64,000 bases of DNA from Porphyrobacter sp. IPPAS B-1204. Lineage in GTDB: Bacteria > Pseudomonadota > Alphaproteobacteria > Sphingomonadales > Sphingomonadaceae. The position numbers and the translations under genes were made by a program. The stretch covers positions 1-64,000 of the forward strand of contig RHGM01000001.1 of assembly GCA_003724185.1 (NCBI GenBank). Direction: 5' to 3'. Below are positions 27,216 through 36,785 of this stretch, piece by piece (within the stretch, counting starts at the first letter, position 1; the number at the start of each line of letters is the position of its first letter). The notes beneath the pieces were generated by a model. It saw nothing but the letters and a program-made list of their open reading frames with translations. It was not told where the DNA came from and ran no database searches.

Positions 27216-28055
27216 ATGACCAAAGCTGATCGCACTGCCTACACCCAGATGTTTGCCGCCGATGGCACGGTGTTGTTGCATCCCGAACGCGCACCGGCGC
27301 GCTATCGCCCGATGCGCGCGGTGCGCAGCTTCCAGAAGCTGATCAAGGACAAGGAAGACACGTCGCTGGTCTTCAAGATCTTCGAATCCCTTCCTTCGCG
27401 CGACTTTCTTGCCCGTGTCGAAAGGCTCGCCCTGTCCGAACGCGGCGAAATGCTGCGCGCGACCGAGCCTTGCCTGCCCGAAATTCTTGACGATCACGTC
27501 GCTCTGCGCCGCACCGCCAAGGGCAGTCTTGCCCATGCCTATTGCGATTTCATGGAGGCCGAGGGGCTGACAGCCGCCGGTCTGGTCGCCGAAGCCGAGC
27601 GCAGCGGGCGACCCCGTTACCCCGATCTGGTCGAATGGTTCATCAACCGCTCACGCGACACGCATGATCTGTTCCACGTGCTGACCGGCTACGGCCGCGA
27701 TGCGCTGGGCGAACAATGCGTGCTGTTGTTTACCCACGGTCAGTCACCAAGCCAGGGTCACCTTTTGATCGGCTACGCTGGCGCAGCCAACATCAAGAAG
27801 ATGACGAAGGGCAGTGCCACCCCGATCTTTGGCGCCGTGCGCGAGGCGCATCGCACCGGCAAGGGCGCGCCGCAGCTGATGGCGCAGCCGATCCGCGAGC
27901 TGCTCGAACGTCCGCTGGACGAGGTGCGGGCGCAGCTGCGTATCCCGCAGCCTTCGCAATATCGTGAATGCCACCGGATATGGCGGGCCGAGGGAATCGA
28001 TCCCTATGACCTGCTCGCCACCAAGCCGGCAGAGCCGGAACTGATCGCCGCCTAA
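27216..28055 (+). CDS. Coq4 family ubiquinone-biosynthesis protein (paralogue 1)
   Basis: 279 residues from ATG 27216; an in-frame TTG 18 bases upstream also exists. Coq4 family, with the zinc/metal motif HDLFHVLTGYGRDALGE: His150, Asp151, His154 and Glu166. Coq4 is needed for coenzyme Q synthesis; recent work on the eukaryotic protein assigns it C1 oxidative decarboxylation of the ring precursor. N-terminal 40 residues hold the membrane-lipid-facing RPMRAVRSFQKLIKDKEDTS common to the family. A second Coq4 gene lies 0.8 kb downstream. An EcfG-like promoter motif and a palindromic operator-like site precede it. Confidence 0.88.
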   Translation: MTKADRTAYTQMFAADGTVLLHPERAPARYRPMRAVRSFQKLIKDKEDTSLVFKIFESLPSRDFLARVERLALSERGEMLRATEPCLPEILDDHVALRRTAKGSLAHAYCDFMEAEGLTAAGLVAEAERSGRPRYPDLVEWFINRSRDTHDLFHVLTGYGRDALGEQCVLLFTHGQSPSQGHLLIGYAGAANIKKMTKGSATPIFGAVREAHRTGKGAPQLMAQPIRELLERPLDEVRAQLRIPQPSQYRECHRIWRAEGIDPYDLLATKPAEPELIAA

Positions 28056-28061
28056 GCCCTG

Positions 28062-28748
28062 TCAGAGCCAGCTGGCAATTTGTTCCAGCGGCTTCTTGAT
28101 CAGCGCATGGGCTGGCACGGTCGCATCGGGGGCGGGGTGCCCGACAACCACGATCATCACCGGCTTTTCCCAATCGGGCCGTCCGCACACCCGCCGCAGG
28201 AACCCCATCGGCGAGGGCGTGTGGGTGAGCGTAGCCACCCCTGCCTCGTGCAGGGTCGCGAGCAACATCCCGCAGGCGATGCCGACGCTTTCGTTGACGT
28301 AGTAGTTCTGCGTTGTGCCATCCTCAGCAATCCCGCCTTTGCGCTGCGCGAATACGACGATCAGCCAGGGCGCGGTTTCGAGGAAGGGCTTGTCCGCATC
28401 CGTGCCGAGCGGGCCCAGCGCGGCGAGCCATTCCGCGCCGGCCTTCGCATCATCGCCCTCTGACCCGTAGAACCGCCGTTCCTCTGCTTCGGCGGCTTCG
28501 CGGATAGCGCGTTTGGTTTCGGGTGAGCCGACCACTGCAAAGTGCCATGGCTGGTGGTTCGCTCCCGAAGGCGCACTGCCCGCGGCGGTGATGGCCGCCT
28601 CGATCACCTCTCGCGGCACCGGGGTATCGGAGAACCAGCGGCAGCTGCGGCGTTCGCGCAGCCGGTCCGCCAATGCGCGGGCGCGGGCAATTGCCTCGGC
28701 GTCATGCAGGCTGGGAAGGGTGTAGGGCAGGGCATCATGGTCGTTCAT
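28062..28748 (-). CDS. Nitroreductase family protein, iodotyrosine-deiodinase-like
   Basis: 228 residues. FMN-binding nitroreductase fold: [21 protein letters not shown] then [41 protein letters not shown] and [15 protein letters not shown]. The THTPSPM segment is shared with the iodotyrosine deiodinase branch that acts on halogenated or modified phenols. Substrate unknown. It lies between the two coq4 paralogues, in opposite orientation: its stop faces the stop of coq4 paralogue 1 at 6 bases, and its start is divergent from paralogue 2. Confidence 0.85.
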   Translation of the reverse strand: MNDHDALPYTLPSLHDAEAIARARALADRLRERRSCRWFSDTPVPREVIEAAITAAGSAPSGANHQPWHFAVVGSPETKRAIREAAEAEERRFYGSEGDDAKAGAEWLAALGPLGTDADKPFLETAPWLIVVFAQRKGGIAEDGTTQNYYVNESVGIACGMLLATLHEAGVATLTHTPSPMGFLRRVCGRPDWEKPVMIVVVGHPAPDATVPAHALIKKPLEQIASWL

Positions 28749-28787
28749 CGGCGGCTGCGTGTCCCTGATCGAGTTGGGAATGGACTG

Positions 28788-28807
28788 TTAACTGACACTG
28801 ATGTAAG
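28788..28807 (+). promoter_or_regulatory. Operator-like motif upstream of second coq4
   Basis: The segment TTAACTGACACTGATGTAAG contains CTGACA-N4-TGTAAG, a near-perfect inverted repeat (5 of 6 pairs). Its CACTGATGTAAG half matches the motif before the first coq4 at 10 of 12 positions. It lies between the nitroreductase and coq4 starts and could control both. Confidence 0.55.
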
Positions 28808-28855
28808 TGGCATTTGTTGAACCTAATTCGCGACTCGCGCAAAGGACGTTACACG

Positions 28856-29653
28856 ATGGCCTTCACCGATCTTCCCTTGGTCGCTCCTGACCGCAAGGTG
28901 TCGGGTTTCCGCCCGCTCAAGGTGTTGCACCACTTCGGCAAGCTGGTCGAGGACAAGGAGGACACCGAACAGGTGTTCCATATCATCGAAGCGACCAAGG
29001 GCAGGCGCAGCCATGCTCAGGCGCGTGCATTTATCCAGTCGCCCGAAGGCCAGCGCTTCCTGTCGGACGGCGTCGATATCCCCGCAATGCTCGACGATCA
29101 CGCGCGCTGGGCTGATTGCGGGCCGAACACGGTCGCAGCGCATTATATCGCCTTCATGAAGCGCGAAGGGCTGTCGGCAGCGGGCCTCGTGGCCGAAAGC
29201 CACCGCTGGGCGCCGCCCGAAAGCCTGCCGCGCGATCAGACGCAGTGGTATTTCGATCGCCTGCGTGACACGCATGATCTGTTCCACGTGCTGACCGGTT
29301 ATGGCCGCGATGCGCTGGGCGAGGTGAGCTTGCTCGGCTTTTCGTACGAGCAGAACCACAACACCGGCATCCTGTTCATCGCCTATGCCGGTGCGCGGCA
29401 GATCAGGAAGGTGAGCGGAACGAAGGCGCCGATCTTCGCCGCGATCAAGGAAGGCCGCAGGCTCGGCCGGGCGGCGGCCAAGATATCCCATCAGGATATT
29501 GCTGCGCTGATGCGCGAGGATATCGGCGAAGCGCGGGCGCGGCTCAACATCGGCAAGCCCGACGTCTACCGCCAGTGCCTCGCCATCCTTGAAGGCGAGG
29601 GGACCATGCGTGAACATCTGACGCTGGGCGGTGCAGGGGCGCAGGCGGCCTAG
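28856..29653 (+). CDS. Coq4 family ubiquinone-biosynthesis protein (paralogue 2)
   Basis: 265 residues. The metal motif HDLFHVLTGYGRDALGE places His140, Asp141, His144 and Glu156 as ligands, identical over 20 residues to paralogue 1. It shares the overall plan (KVLHHFGKLVEDKEDTEQVFHI at the N terminus and a C-terminal RLNIGKPDVYRQC). I chose ATG 28856 with an AAAGGACG Shine-Dalgarno; a TTG 14 codons upstream is possible. It faces purL on the opposite strand with 7 bases between stops. The pair suggests different functions or conditions rather than dosage. Confidence 0.86.
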   Translation: MAFTDLPLVAPDRKVSGFRPLKVLHHFGKLVEDKEDTEQVFHIIEATKGRRSHAQARAFIQSPEGQRFLSDGVDIPAMLDDHARWADCGPNTVAAHYIAFMKREGLSAAGLVAESHRWAPPESLPRDQTQWYFDRLRDTHDLFHVLTGYGRDALGEVSLLGFSYEQNHNTGILFIAYAGARQIRKVSGTKAPIFAAIKEGRRLGRAAAKISHQDIAALMREDIGEARARLNIGKPDVYRQCLAILEGEGTMREHLTLGGAGAQAA

Positions 29654-29660
29654 GCGGCCG

Positions 29661-31901
29661 TTACCCCTCCATCCATTCGTCGAAGAACCGCTGGTTCGCC
29701 GCGCGCAGATCGCCGAGCGGCACACCCAGCACCTTGTCACCGCCGACCGTACCGATCCGCTGAAAGCCGATCTGCGCGGTGTCAGCATCGCGGGTGCCCT
29801 TGGCGAGCGCTTCATTCAGAGCCGCCACATCGGGCACCGTCACCAGATAGCGGCCCTGATCCTCACCAAACCACCACTGGGCAGGCGTGTAATCGGGATT
29901 GCCCGCGAGGTCTGTCTCCGCCCCGATGTCGCCAGCCAGCGCCATTTCCGCCAGCGCGACCGCGAGGCCGCCGTCTGAAAGATCGTGCACCGCGTTGACC
30001 AGTCCATCGGCAATCAGCTCGTGGATGATCTCGCCCGCAGTGCGTTCGACCACCAGATCGGTCGGCGGGGTGCGGCCGGCTTCCATTCCCTTGACCACGC
30101 GCAGCCACAGCGACTGGCCGAGGTGCGAACGGGTGGGATCGGGCTTGGCCCAGAATTCCGGCCCGACGAGATAGATCGCGTCGCCCGCCTGCTTGAAGTG
30201 CATCGTCATCATCTTCGACAGATCGGTGATGATGCCGACGCCGCCGATGGCCGGGGTGGGGAGGATGGCCGAACCGCCGCCGGTTGCCTTGGATTCGTTG
30301 TAGAGCGACACATTCCCCGACACGATCGGGAAATCGAGCATCCGGCAGGCATCACCCATGCCTTCAAGCGCATGGACGATCTGCGCCATGATTTCGGGCC
30401 GCTGGGGATTGGCGAAGTTGAGGCAATTGGTCACCGCCAAGGGCCGCGCACCCACGGCGCAGAGGTTGCGATAGGCCTCGGCAATCGCCTGCTTGCCGCC
30501 TTCATAGGGGTCGGCGAAGACATAGCGCGGGGTGCAATCGGTCGTGATGGCGAGCGCCTTGCCCGTCCCGTGCACCCGCACCACGCCCGCATCACCGCCG
30601 GTCTGGAGCGTATCGGCGCCGACCTGCGAATCGTACTGCTCCGCAATCCAGCGGCGCGAGGCGAGGTCGGGAGAGGCCATCAGCGTCAGCAGATCGGCCG
30701 CGACATCGTCGGTCGCAGGCACTTCGGCCAGCGGTTTCACGCCTGCCCAGACCTTGTATTCCTCCTTCGACAGATAGGGCCGGTCATACAGCGGCGCATC
30801 GTCGGCGAGTGGGGCGAGGGGAATGTCGCAAACGATTTCGCCATTGAATTCGAGCACCATGTGGCCGGTGTCGGTGACTTCGCCGATCACCGCGAAATCG
30901 AGCTCCCACTTGGTGAAGATCGCCTCGGCCATCGCCTCCTTGCCGGGCTTCAGCACCATGAGCATCCGCTCCTGGCTTTCCGACAGCATCATTTCATAGG
31001 GCGTCATGCCGGTTTCGCGGCAGGGGACCTTGTTCATGTCGAGCCGGATGCCTGCGCCGCCCTTGGACGCCATTTCGACGCTGGACGAAGTCAGCCCCGC
31101 CGCACCCATGTCCTGAATGGCCACGATCGCATCGGTCGCCATCAGTTCGAGGCAGGCTTCGATCAGCAGCTTTTCGGTGAAGGGATCGCCGACCTGCACG
31201 GTCGGGCGCTTGGCCTCGGCATCCTCGCCGAAATCGGCGCTCGCCATGGTCGCACCGTGGATCCCGTCGCGCCCGGTCTTGCTGCCGACATAGACGATCG
31301 GATTGCCGAGTCCGGTGGCTGCGGAATAGAAGATCTTGTCCTGATCGGCGACGCCCACGGTCATCGCATTGACGAGGATGTTGCCGTCATAGGCCGGGTG
31401 GAAATTGGTTTCGCCTGCGACGGTGGGAACGCCGACGCAGTTGCCATAGCCGCCGATGCCAGCGACAACGCCCTGCACCAGATGCTTCATCTTGGGATGA
31501 TCGGGCCGCCCGAAGCGCAGCGCGTTGGCGTTCGCCATCGGCCGTGCGCCCATGGTGAACACATCGCGCAGGATGCCGCCCACGCCGGTGGCAGCGCCCT
31601 GATAGGGCTCGATGTAGCTCGGGTGGTTGTGGCTTTCCATCTTGAAGATCGCTGCCTGCCCGTCACCAATGTCGATCACGCCCGCGTTCTCGCCGGGGCC
31701 GCAGATCACCCACGGGGCTTCGGTCGGCAGCTTCTTCAGATGCAGGCGCGAGGATTTGTAACTGCAATGCTCCGACCACATCACCGAAAAGATGCCGAGT
31801 TCCACCAGATTCGGCTCGCGGCCAAGGGCGTGGAGGACACGCTCGTATTCCTCGGGCGAGAGGCCGTGCTGTTCGACGATTTCGGGGGTGATGGCGGTCA
31901 T
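29661..31901 (-). CDS. purL: Phosphoribosylformylglycinamidine synthase PurL
   Basis: 746 residues, the small PurL type that works with separate PurQ and PurS. ATP-dependent conversion of FGAR to FGAM in purine synthesis. Motifs: [21 protein letters not shown] near residue 40, [42 protein letters not shown] (given here only in part as a recognisable region, residues about 68-108), [23 protein letters not shown] metal-loop and [21 protein letters not shown]. Single gene; the next gene in the same direction starts 27 bases upstream of its start. Confidence 0.95.
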   Translation of the reverse strand: MTAITPEIVEQHGLSPEEYERVLHALGREPNLVELGIFSVMWSEHCSYKSSRLHLKKLPTEAPWVICGPGENAGVIDIGDGQAAIFKMESHNHPSYIEPYQGAATGVGGILRDVFTMGARPMANANALRFGRPDHPKMKHLVQGVVAGIGGYGNCVGVPTVAGETNFHPAYDGNILVNAMTVGVADQDKIFYSAATGLGNPIVYVGSKTGRDGIHGATMASADFGEDAEAKRPTVQVGDPFTEKLLIEACLELMATDAIVAIQDMGAAGLTSSSVEMASKGGAGIRLDMNKVPCRETGMTPYEMMLSESQERMLMVLKPGKEAMAEAIFTKWELDFAVIGEVTDTGHMVLEFNGEIVCDIPLAPLADDAPLYDRPYLSKEEYKVWAGVKPLAEVPATDDVAADLLTLMASPDLASRRWIAEQYDSQVGADTLQTGGDAGVVRVHGTGKALAITTDCTPRYVFADPYEGGKQAIAEAYRNLCAVGARPLAVTNCLNFANPQRPEIMAQIVHALEGMGDACRMLDFPIVSGNVSLYNESKATGGGSAILPTPAIGGVGIITDLSKMMTMHFKQAGDAIYLVGPEFWAKPDPTRSHLGQSLWLRVVKGMEAGRTPPTDLVVERTAGEIIHELIADGLVNAVHDLSDGGLAVALAEMALAGDIGAETDLAGNPDYTPAQWWFGEDQGRYLVTVPDVAALNEALAKGTRDADTAQIGFQRIGTVGGDKVLGVPLGDLRAANQRFFDEWMEG

Positions 31902-31929
31902 GCTGGGGCTCCTTGCGCAGCCCCCTAGA

Positions 31930-32607
31930 TTACTGGAGCGCGAAGGCCAAGTTGCCGCGTTTCCTGAACCAGCGATTCTCCCCGACCCAGGTCGCCAGTG
32001 CGGTCATCACGCCGAACGCGACCAGTGCCTGCAATGCGAAGAACAGCCCCGCGCTCTGCGGATGCGGGCCGAACCAGCTGATCGCCTGCAACAGCAGCAT
32101 CACGCCGATGAGAATCGCAGGCGGCCCCGCCGGGCCGCGCGTGCGGCGCAGGTAGAAGGCAAAGGCCCCCAGTATCAGCCCCAGCTCCAGCGGAATCGCC
32201 ACCCACGGCAGGTTCCACAGACCCAGTCCCAGCTTGGGCGGTGTACCGTCAATTGTAAGGTCAGGCACATGCACCAGCCAGTCGAGCAGCCAGTGGGACA
32301 GCACCACCAGCCCCGCCAGCAGGCCCAATTGCCAATCGCGGCGATAGATCACGACCACGCCCAGCATCACCGCTGCCCACACCCCTGCGCCGATCAGGCT
32401 GTGGGTGTAGGGCATGTGGTGAAAGTCGATCGGCGCCATGACGCTGGCGGGCGGATCGACAACACGCATATGCTCCACCCCCACCATGGTGAAGAGGAAG
32501 AAGGCCCAGTCGACCAGCTGCGCCGCGACGAACATCGTGCCAAGCCGCGGCCGCTCCGGGCTGACGGCGGCGGCGATGAAGGCCGGGGCGAAGTGGCCGA
32601 TGAACAT
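31930..32607 (-). CDS. Multipass membrane protein, hydrolase-like (LexA-binding-type) family
   Basis: 225 residues from ATG 32607. It begins [17 protein letters not shown], has [15 protein letters not shown] and [14 protein letters not shown], and about six membrane segments. The conserved His/Asp pattern ([21 protein letters not shown]) resembles the inner-membrane putative metal-dependent hydrolase family. Function unknown. Its start is one base from the stop of the upstream DUF2177 gene (TGACATG), so translation is coupled. Confidence 0.75.
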   Translation of the reverse strand: MFIGHFAPAFIAAAVSPERPRLGTMFVAAQLVDWAFFLFTMVGVEHMRVVDPPASVMAPIDFHHMPYTHSLIGAGVWAAVMLGVVVIYRRDWQLGLLAGLVVLSHWLLDWLVHVPDLTIDGTPPKLGLGLWNLPWVAIPLELGLILGAFAFYLRRTRGPAGPPAILIGVMLLLQAISWFGPHPQSAGLFFALQALVAFGVMTALATWVGENRWFRKRGNLAFALQ

Positions 32608-32608
32608 G

Positions 32609-33028
32609 TCAGGTGGCAGGTGAGGCGGGGACGAAGCGCAGCACAACAAAGGTGGCAATCCCGCTCGCAGCCCCGGTAACAAAGGCGCCCCACAGGATAT
32701 CAAGCACGCTGATATGCGTGGCCCAGACCTTCATGACCGCCTGTGAGGTAAGGTCGAAGGTGGCATAGCACAGCGCGCCCAGCAGGATGCCGTTGAGCAC
32801 CGCGGCCTGCACCGTTCCGGCTTCGAGGCCGGGCCGGATCGCGAACCACGTGATCCCGGCGATATAGATGAGGTAGAACACAACCGCCGCGTAGACGTTG
32901 AAATCCTTGGCCATGATCTCGCCGATCACTGGGCGATAGAGATTGCCCGCCGCCCAGCGCAGCCAGATGATGTCGAACGCCAGAAAGGACACGGCTGCGA
33001 CGCCATAGGCGATGATCCACTTGAGCAT
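32609..33028 (-). CDS. DUF2177 membrane protein
   Basis: 139 residues, four predicted membrane helices. Family features are FLAFDIIWLRWAAGNLYRP at the N terminus, a central LNGILLGALCYATFDLTSQAVMKVW and VLDILWGAFVTGAASGIATF. No known function. It is the first gene of a short minus-strand unit with the hydrolase-like membrane protein and perhaps purL. It is divergent from xseB. Confidence 0.88.
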   Translation of the reverse strand: MLKWIIAYGVAAVSFLAFDIIWLRWAAGNLYRPVIGEIMAKDFNVYAAVVFYLIYIAGITWFAIRPGLEAGTVQAAVLNGILLGALCYATFDLTSQAVMKVWATHISVLDILWGAFVTGAASGIATFVVLRFVPASPAT

Positions 33029-33101
33029 ATCTGGTGCAATTCCTGTTTAGGGTGATCCCGCCCGTCACAGCCAGCCTTGACCGCGCCCGCCCGCCCCGTC
33101 A

Positions 33102-33386
33102 ATGCTCCACGGCATGGACGAGGGCACAGCATCACCGGCAACTGCCGGGCAGGACATTGCAGGCATGAGCTTTGAGCAGGCGCTGGCCGCGCTCGAACAG
33201 ATCGTGCAGGCGCTTGAGCGCGGCGATGTGCCGCTTGATCAGTCGATCAGCCTTTACGAACGTGGTGAGGCGTTGCGCAGCGCGTGCCAGCAGCGGCTCG
33301 ACGCGGCGCAGGCGCGGATCGAGCGTATCGTGACCGCCGCCGATGGCCGGGCGACCGGCACCCAGGCCTTCGACGCGGAAGGATGA
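33102..33386 (+). CDS. xseB: Exodeoxyribonuclease VII small subunit XseB
   Basis: 94 residues. XseB partners XseA in a nuclease degrading single-stranded DNA. The conserved core is SFEQALAALEQIVQALERGDVPLDQSISLYERGEALRSACQQRL. The start is uncertain: ATG 33102 and ATG 33114 both lack a clear Shine-Dalgarno. Its stop TGA overlaps the ispA ATG (ATGA), as often seen for xseB-ispA pairs. XseA is not in the window. Confidence 0.9.
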   Translation: MLHGMDEGTASPATAGQDIAGMSFEQALAALEQIVQALERGDVPLDQSISLYERGEALRSACQQRLDAAQARIERIVTAADGRATGTQAFDAEG

Positions 33387-34303
33387 GCGTCATGCTGGCA
33401 GAGACTCAGGGCAACGTGCTGCGCGACGCGATCAGCAACGTGCAATCCGAAATCGATTCGCTGTTCGATGCGCTGCTGCCTGTGCCGGACGACACCAGCG
33501 CGCGGCTTGTCGAAGCGATGCGCTATGCCGCCATCGGCGGCGGCAAGCGGGTGCGCCCCTTGCTGGTGTGCAGCACCGCCAGCCTGTTCGGCGTGTCACG
33601 CGATGCGGCGCTCAGGGCGGGCGCGGCGATCGAGGCGATCCATGTCTATTCGCTGATCCATGATGATCTGCCGTGCATGGACAATGATGATCTGCGCCAC
33701 GGCAAGCCGACCCTGCACAAGGTCTATGACGAGGCAACCGCCGTGCTGGCGGGCGATGCGCTGCACGCGCTCGCGTTCGAGATTCTCGCCGACGACGCCA
33801 CCAGCGAAGACCCCTTCACCCGCAGCGAGCTGATCCTGACGCTGGGCAAGGCTTCAGGGATGCACGGCATGGCTGGCGGGCAAATGATGGACATGGTCGC
33901 TGACGAGGAAGGGGTGGAATATGATCTCCACACCATCACCCGTCTGCAACAGCTGAAAACCGGCGCGCTGCTGGCAGCGAGTGTCGAAATGGGCGCGATT
34001 CTCGGCAAGGTCGCGCCGCAGGGGCGGGCGCATCTGCGCGCTTACGCCCGCGATATCGGCCTTGCCTTCCAGATTGCGGACGATCTGCTCGATGTCGAAG
34101 GCGATATCGAAAAGGCCGGCAAGGCGCTGCGCAAGGACGATGTTCAGGGCAAGCAGACCTTCGTGACCCTGATGGGCGCGGAAAAGGCCCGCGAACAGGC
34201 CCGCGCGCTGGTCGATCAGGCGGTCCTTCGGCTCGCCTCCTACGGCAGCGAGGCGGACATTCTGCGCGCATTGGCACGCTATATCGTCGAGCGGGATCGC
34301 TGA
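33383..34303 (+). CDS. ispA: Farnesyl diphosphate synthase (geranyltranstransferase) IspA
   Basis: 306 residues. Condenses IPP with DMAPP/GPP to farnesyl diphosphate for quinones, undecaprenol, hopanoids and carotenoids. First Asp-rich motif IHDDLPCMDNDDLRHGKPT, with chain-length region preceding; second Asp-rich motif FQIADDLLDVEGD; K/Q-rich VRPLLV and GKQTFVTLMG. ATG 33383 overlaps the xseB stop; ATG 33392 is an alternative. A dxs gene, which often follows, is not here. Confidence 0.94.
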   Translation: MSVMLAETQGNVLRDAISNVQSEIDSLFDALLPVPDDTSARLVEAMRYAAIGGGKRVRPLLVCSTASLFGVSRDAALRAGAAIEAIHVYSLIHDDLPCMDNDDLRHGKPTLHKVYDEATAVLAGDALHALAFEILADDATSEDPFTRSELILTLGKASGMHGMAGGQMMDMVADEEGVEYDLHTITRLQQLKTGALLAASVEMGAILGKVAPQGRAHLRAYARDIGLAFQIADDLLDVEGDIEKAGKALRKDDVQGKQTFVTLMGAEKAREQARALVDQAVLRLASYGSEADILRALARYIVERDR

Positions 34304-34342
34304 TCCTGCTTGGCTGATCCTTTTGGGAGAGGGGATATCACC

Positions 34343-34855
34343 ATGACACGCCGCGTCGGGATCTATCCCGGAACTTTCGACCCGATCACCTTGGGCCATG
34401 CCGACATCATCCGCCGCGGGTCGAAGCTGGTTGACTGGCTGATCATCGGGGTGACCACCAACCCTTCGAAAGATCCCATGTTTTCGACCGAGGAGCGCTT
34501 CAGCATGGTCGAACGCGAGGTTGCCAACCTCGGTCTCGGCAATGTGGAGGTGGTGGGCTTCAACGCCCTGCTGGTGAAGTTTGCGCAGAAGCAGGGTGCC
34601 AGCGTCATCATCCGCGGCCTGCGCGCCGTGGCCGATTTCGAATACGAGTATCAGATGGCGGGCATGAACCAGCAGCTGGACGATGATATCGAGACCGTGT
34701 TCCTGATGGCCGATGTCTCACTCCAGCCGATTGCGTCGAAACTGGTCAAGGAAATCGCGGTCTATGGCGGCGATATTGCGCGGTTCGTCAGCCCGCCGGT
34801 CTGTGCGGAAGTCAACGCCCGCGTCCGCGAAATCGGGTTGAAAGGCGATTACTAG
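34343..34855 (+). CDS. coaD: Phosphopantetheine adenylyltransferase CoaD
   Basis: 170 residues. Adenylates 4'-phosphopantetheine in coenzyme A synthesis. Nucleotidyltransferase motif GIYPGTFDPITLGHADIIRRG with the T-x-G-H pocket near residues 14-18, VIIRGLRAVADFEYEYQMAGMNQQL, and the C-terminal QPIASKLVKEIAVYGGDIARFVSP. GGGGATATCACC precedes ATG 34343 as Shine-Dalgarno. It follows ispA closely (39 bases). Confidence 0.95.
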   Translation: MTRRVGIYPGTFDPITLGHADIIRRGSKLVDWLIIGVTTNPSKDPMFSTEERFSMVEREVANLGLGNVEVVGFNALLVKFAQKQGASVIIRGLRAVADFEYEYQMAGMNQQLDDDIETVFLMADVSLQPIASKLVKEIAVYGGDIARFVSPPVCAEVNARVREIGLKGDY

Positions 34856-34941
34856 CCCGCTGCGCTGTCGGTAAGGGGGCATCATTCATTGCAGTGTCAG
34901 ATGGGCAGGGCTACACGGCCCCTGAAAATCCGGATGGAACC

Positions 34942-35679
34942 ATGATCACCACCAAGCTTGCGCCTGCCCTTGCCGCCCTGTTGCTGTTCACCGCCCCGCA
35001 TGCCGCCCATGCGCAGGCGCAGCAGGACGATACCCCGCCCGCGGCCTTCGGTGAAAGTGCCGAAAAGCCTGATGAGGCGGAGGAAGAGGCGCAGCCCGCT
35101 GCGCTGCGCACCTATGCGCCGATCAATTATGATGCTTCGGTTGATCCCGAAAATGTCTGGGTGCTCGATCTGTCGAACGGCCAGCGGGTCAAGGTCCGTC
35201 TGCAAGCCGATTGGGCGCCTGCCCATGCCGAACGCATCAGAACGCTCACCCGTGCAGGCTTTTACAACGGTGTCGTGTTCCACCGCGTGATCGATGGCTT
35301 CATGGCGCAGGGCGGCGATCCGACAGGCACGGGGCAGGGCGGCAGCGAGCTTCCCGACCTGAAGGCCGAATTCAACCCCATGCCCCACGTGCGCGGCACC
35401 CTGTCGATGGCGCGTGCTTCTGAAGAAGACAGTGCCAACAGCCAGTTCTTCATCGTCTTCTACCCGCGCTTCAGCCTGGACAAGAAATACACCAATTTCG
35501 GACGGGTGATCGAAAACATGGAAGCGGTGGACGCGATCAACCGGGGTGAGCCGCCGGCAGAGCCGACCTATATCGTCCAGGCTTCGATGGGCAGCGACAA
35601 CCTGCCGCCCCCGCCGCCGCCTGCTCCGGCAGAGGAAGCGCCGGTTTCGGCCGACATGCTGAGCGCGCCGATCCCCTGA
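34942..35679 (+). CDS. Periplasmic cyclophilin-type peptidyl-prolyl isomerase
   Basis: 245 residues. A signal peptide (LAALLLFTAPHAAHAQAQ) directs export. An acidic linker (about 30-60) leads to a cyclophilin domain: ITYPYD-like start, GFYNGVVFHRVIDGFMAQGGDPTGTGQGGSE, NSQFFIVFYPRFSLDKKYTNFGRVIENME. The active Arg-Phe region FHRVIDGFMAQGGD is intact. The C-terminal tail is Pro/Ala-rich (PPPPPPAPAEEAP). It probably assists envelope protein folding. Confidence 0.93.
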   Translation: MITTKLAPALAALLLFTAPHAAHAQAQQDDTPPAAFGESAEKPDEAEEEAQPAALRTYAPINYDASVDPENVWVLDLSNGQRVKVRLQADWAPAHAERIRTLTRAGFYNGVVFHRVIDGFMAQGGDPTGTGQGGSELPDLKAEFNPMPHVRGTLSMARASEEDSANSQFFIVFYPRFSLDKKYTNFGRVIENMEAVDAINRGEPPAEPTYIVQASMGSDNLPPPPPPAPAEEAPVSADMLSAPIP

Positions 35680-35738
35680 GGGGCTTTCCGGTCCAAAAAG
35701 CTTTCGCGTAGCGCGCCTTCCGGCTAGGGGCGCGCGCC

Positions 35739-36776
35739 ATGAAGGTTGACCTGTTCGATTTCGAATTGCCGCAGGAACGCATCGCCCTGCGCCCGGTGCG
35801 CCCGCGTGATGCAGCGCGAATGCTGGTGGTGCGGGGGCAAGATGCGCCGTTTGAAGACCGGGGCGTGCGCGATCTGCCCGGTCTGCTCGCCCCCGGCGAT
35901 GTGCTGGTATTCAATGATACCCGCGTGATCCCCGCCCAGCTCGAAGGCCGCCGCGCCGATGGCGAAGCGAAGATCGGTGCGACCCTGCACAAGCGGATCG
36001 ATCTCAGGCGCTGGCAGGCTTTCGTTCGCAACGCCAAGCGGGTGAAACAAGGCGACCAGATCATCTTCGGCGGGGGCGTGACCGCGATTGCCGAGGAACG
36101 CCTCGATGATGGCTCGATCACACTGTTCTTCGAAGGTGATGAACCTGTCGAAGTCCTGCTTGACCGTGCCGGCACCATGCCGCTGCCGCCCTACATCGCG
36201 TCAAAGCGCGGGGTCGACCAGCACGATCTGGAAGACTACCAGACCATGTTCGCAGCCGAGAAAGGCGCGGTCGCCGCACCAACCGCATCGCTGCATTTCA
36301 CCCAAAGGCTGGTCGATGCGTTGGACGCTGCCGGGATCGGGCGGGCGATGCTGACGCTGCATGTGGGGGCGGGCACCTTTCTGCCGGTCAAGGCAGACGA
36401 TACCGACGATCACCAGATGCATGCCGAATTCGGGCGAATCTCCCAGGCCACCGCCGACCAGCTCAACGCAGCGCGAGCGGCAGGGGGTCGGATCATCGCG
36501 GTCGGCACCACCTCGCTGCGCCTGCTTGAAAGCGCGGTTGATAAGGATGGGGTGATCAAGCCCTTCGCCGGAGACACCGCGATCTTCATCACCCCGGGAT
36601 ACAAATTACGCGCGGTTGATGGCCTCATGACCAATTTCCACCTGCCCAAATCGACCCTGATGATGCTGGTCAGCGCGCTGATGGGGCGGACACGGATGAT
36701 GGCGGCCTACCGGCACGCAATCGCCAGCGAATACCGTTTCTATTCCTATGGTGACTCCTCGCTGCTGCTCCCGTAA
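35739..36776 (+). CDS. queA: S-adenosylmethionine:tRNA ribosyltransferase-isomerase QueA
   Basis: 345 residues, standard length. Transfers the ribosyl moiety of SAM to preQ1 in tRNA, giving epoxyqueuosine. Motifs: [24 protein letters not shown] at the start, [58 protein letters not shown] and FLPKS-like [16 protein letters not shown]. The ABC ATPase gene begins 9 bases after the stop; tgt, the partner enzyme, is 2.6 kb downstream. Confidence 0.96.
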   Translation: MKVDLFDFELPQERIALRPVRPRDAARMLVVRGQDAPFEDRGVRDLPGLLAPGDVLVFNDTRVIPAQLEGRRADGEAKIGATLHKRIDLRRWQAFVRNAKRVKQGDQIIFGGGVTAIAEERLDDGSITLFFEGDEPVEVLLDRAGTMPLPPYIASKRGVDQHDLEDYQTMFAAEKGAVAAPTASLHFTQRLVDALDAAGIGRAMLTLHVGAGTFLPVKADDTDDHQMHAEFGRISQATADQLNAARAAGGRIIAVGTTSLRLLESAVDKDGVIKPFAGDTAIFITPGYKLRAVDGLMTNFHLPKSTLMMLVSALMGRTRMMAAYRHAIASEYRFYSYGDSSLLLP

Positions 36777-36785
36777 CCGGGGGCC

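Noticed and set aside
29985..31928. 647-codon frame antisense to purL
   Set aside because: His/Arg-rich composition typical of the reverse complement of a G+C-rich gene; PurL on the other strand is complete and conserved.
33077..33106. TTGACC before xseB as a promoter
   Set aside because: At 17 bases spacing the -10 would be CAATGC, which is poor and overlaps the start codon.
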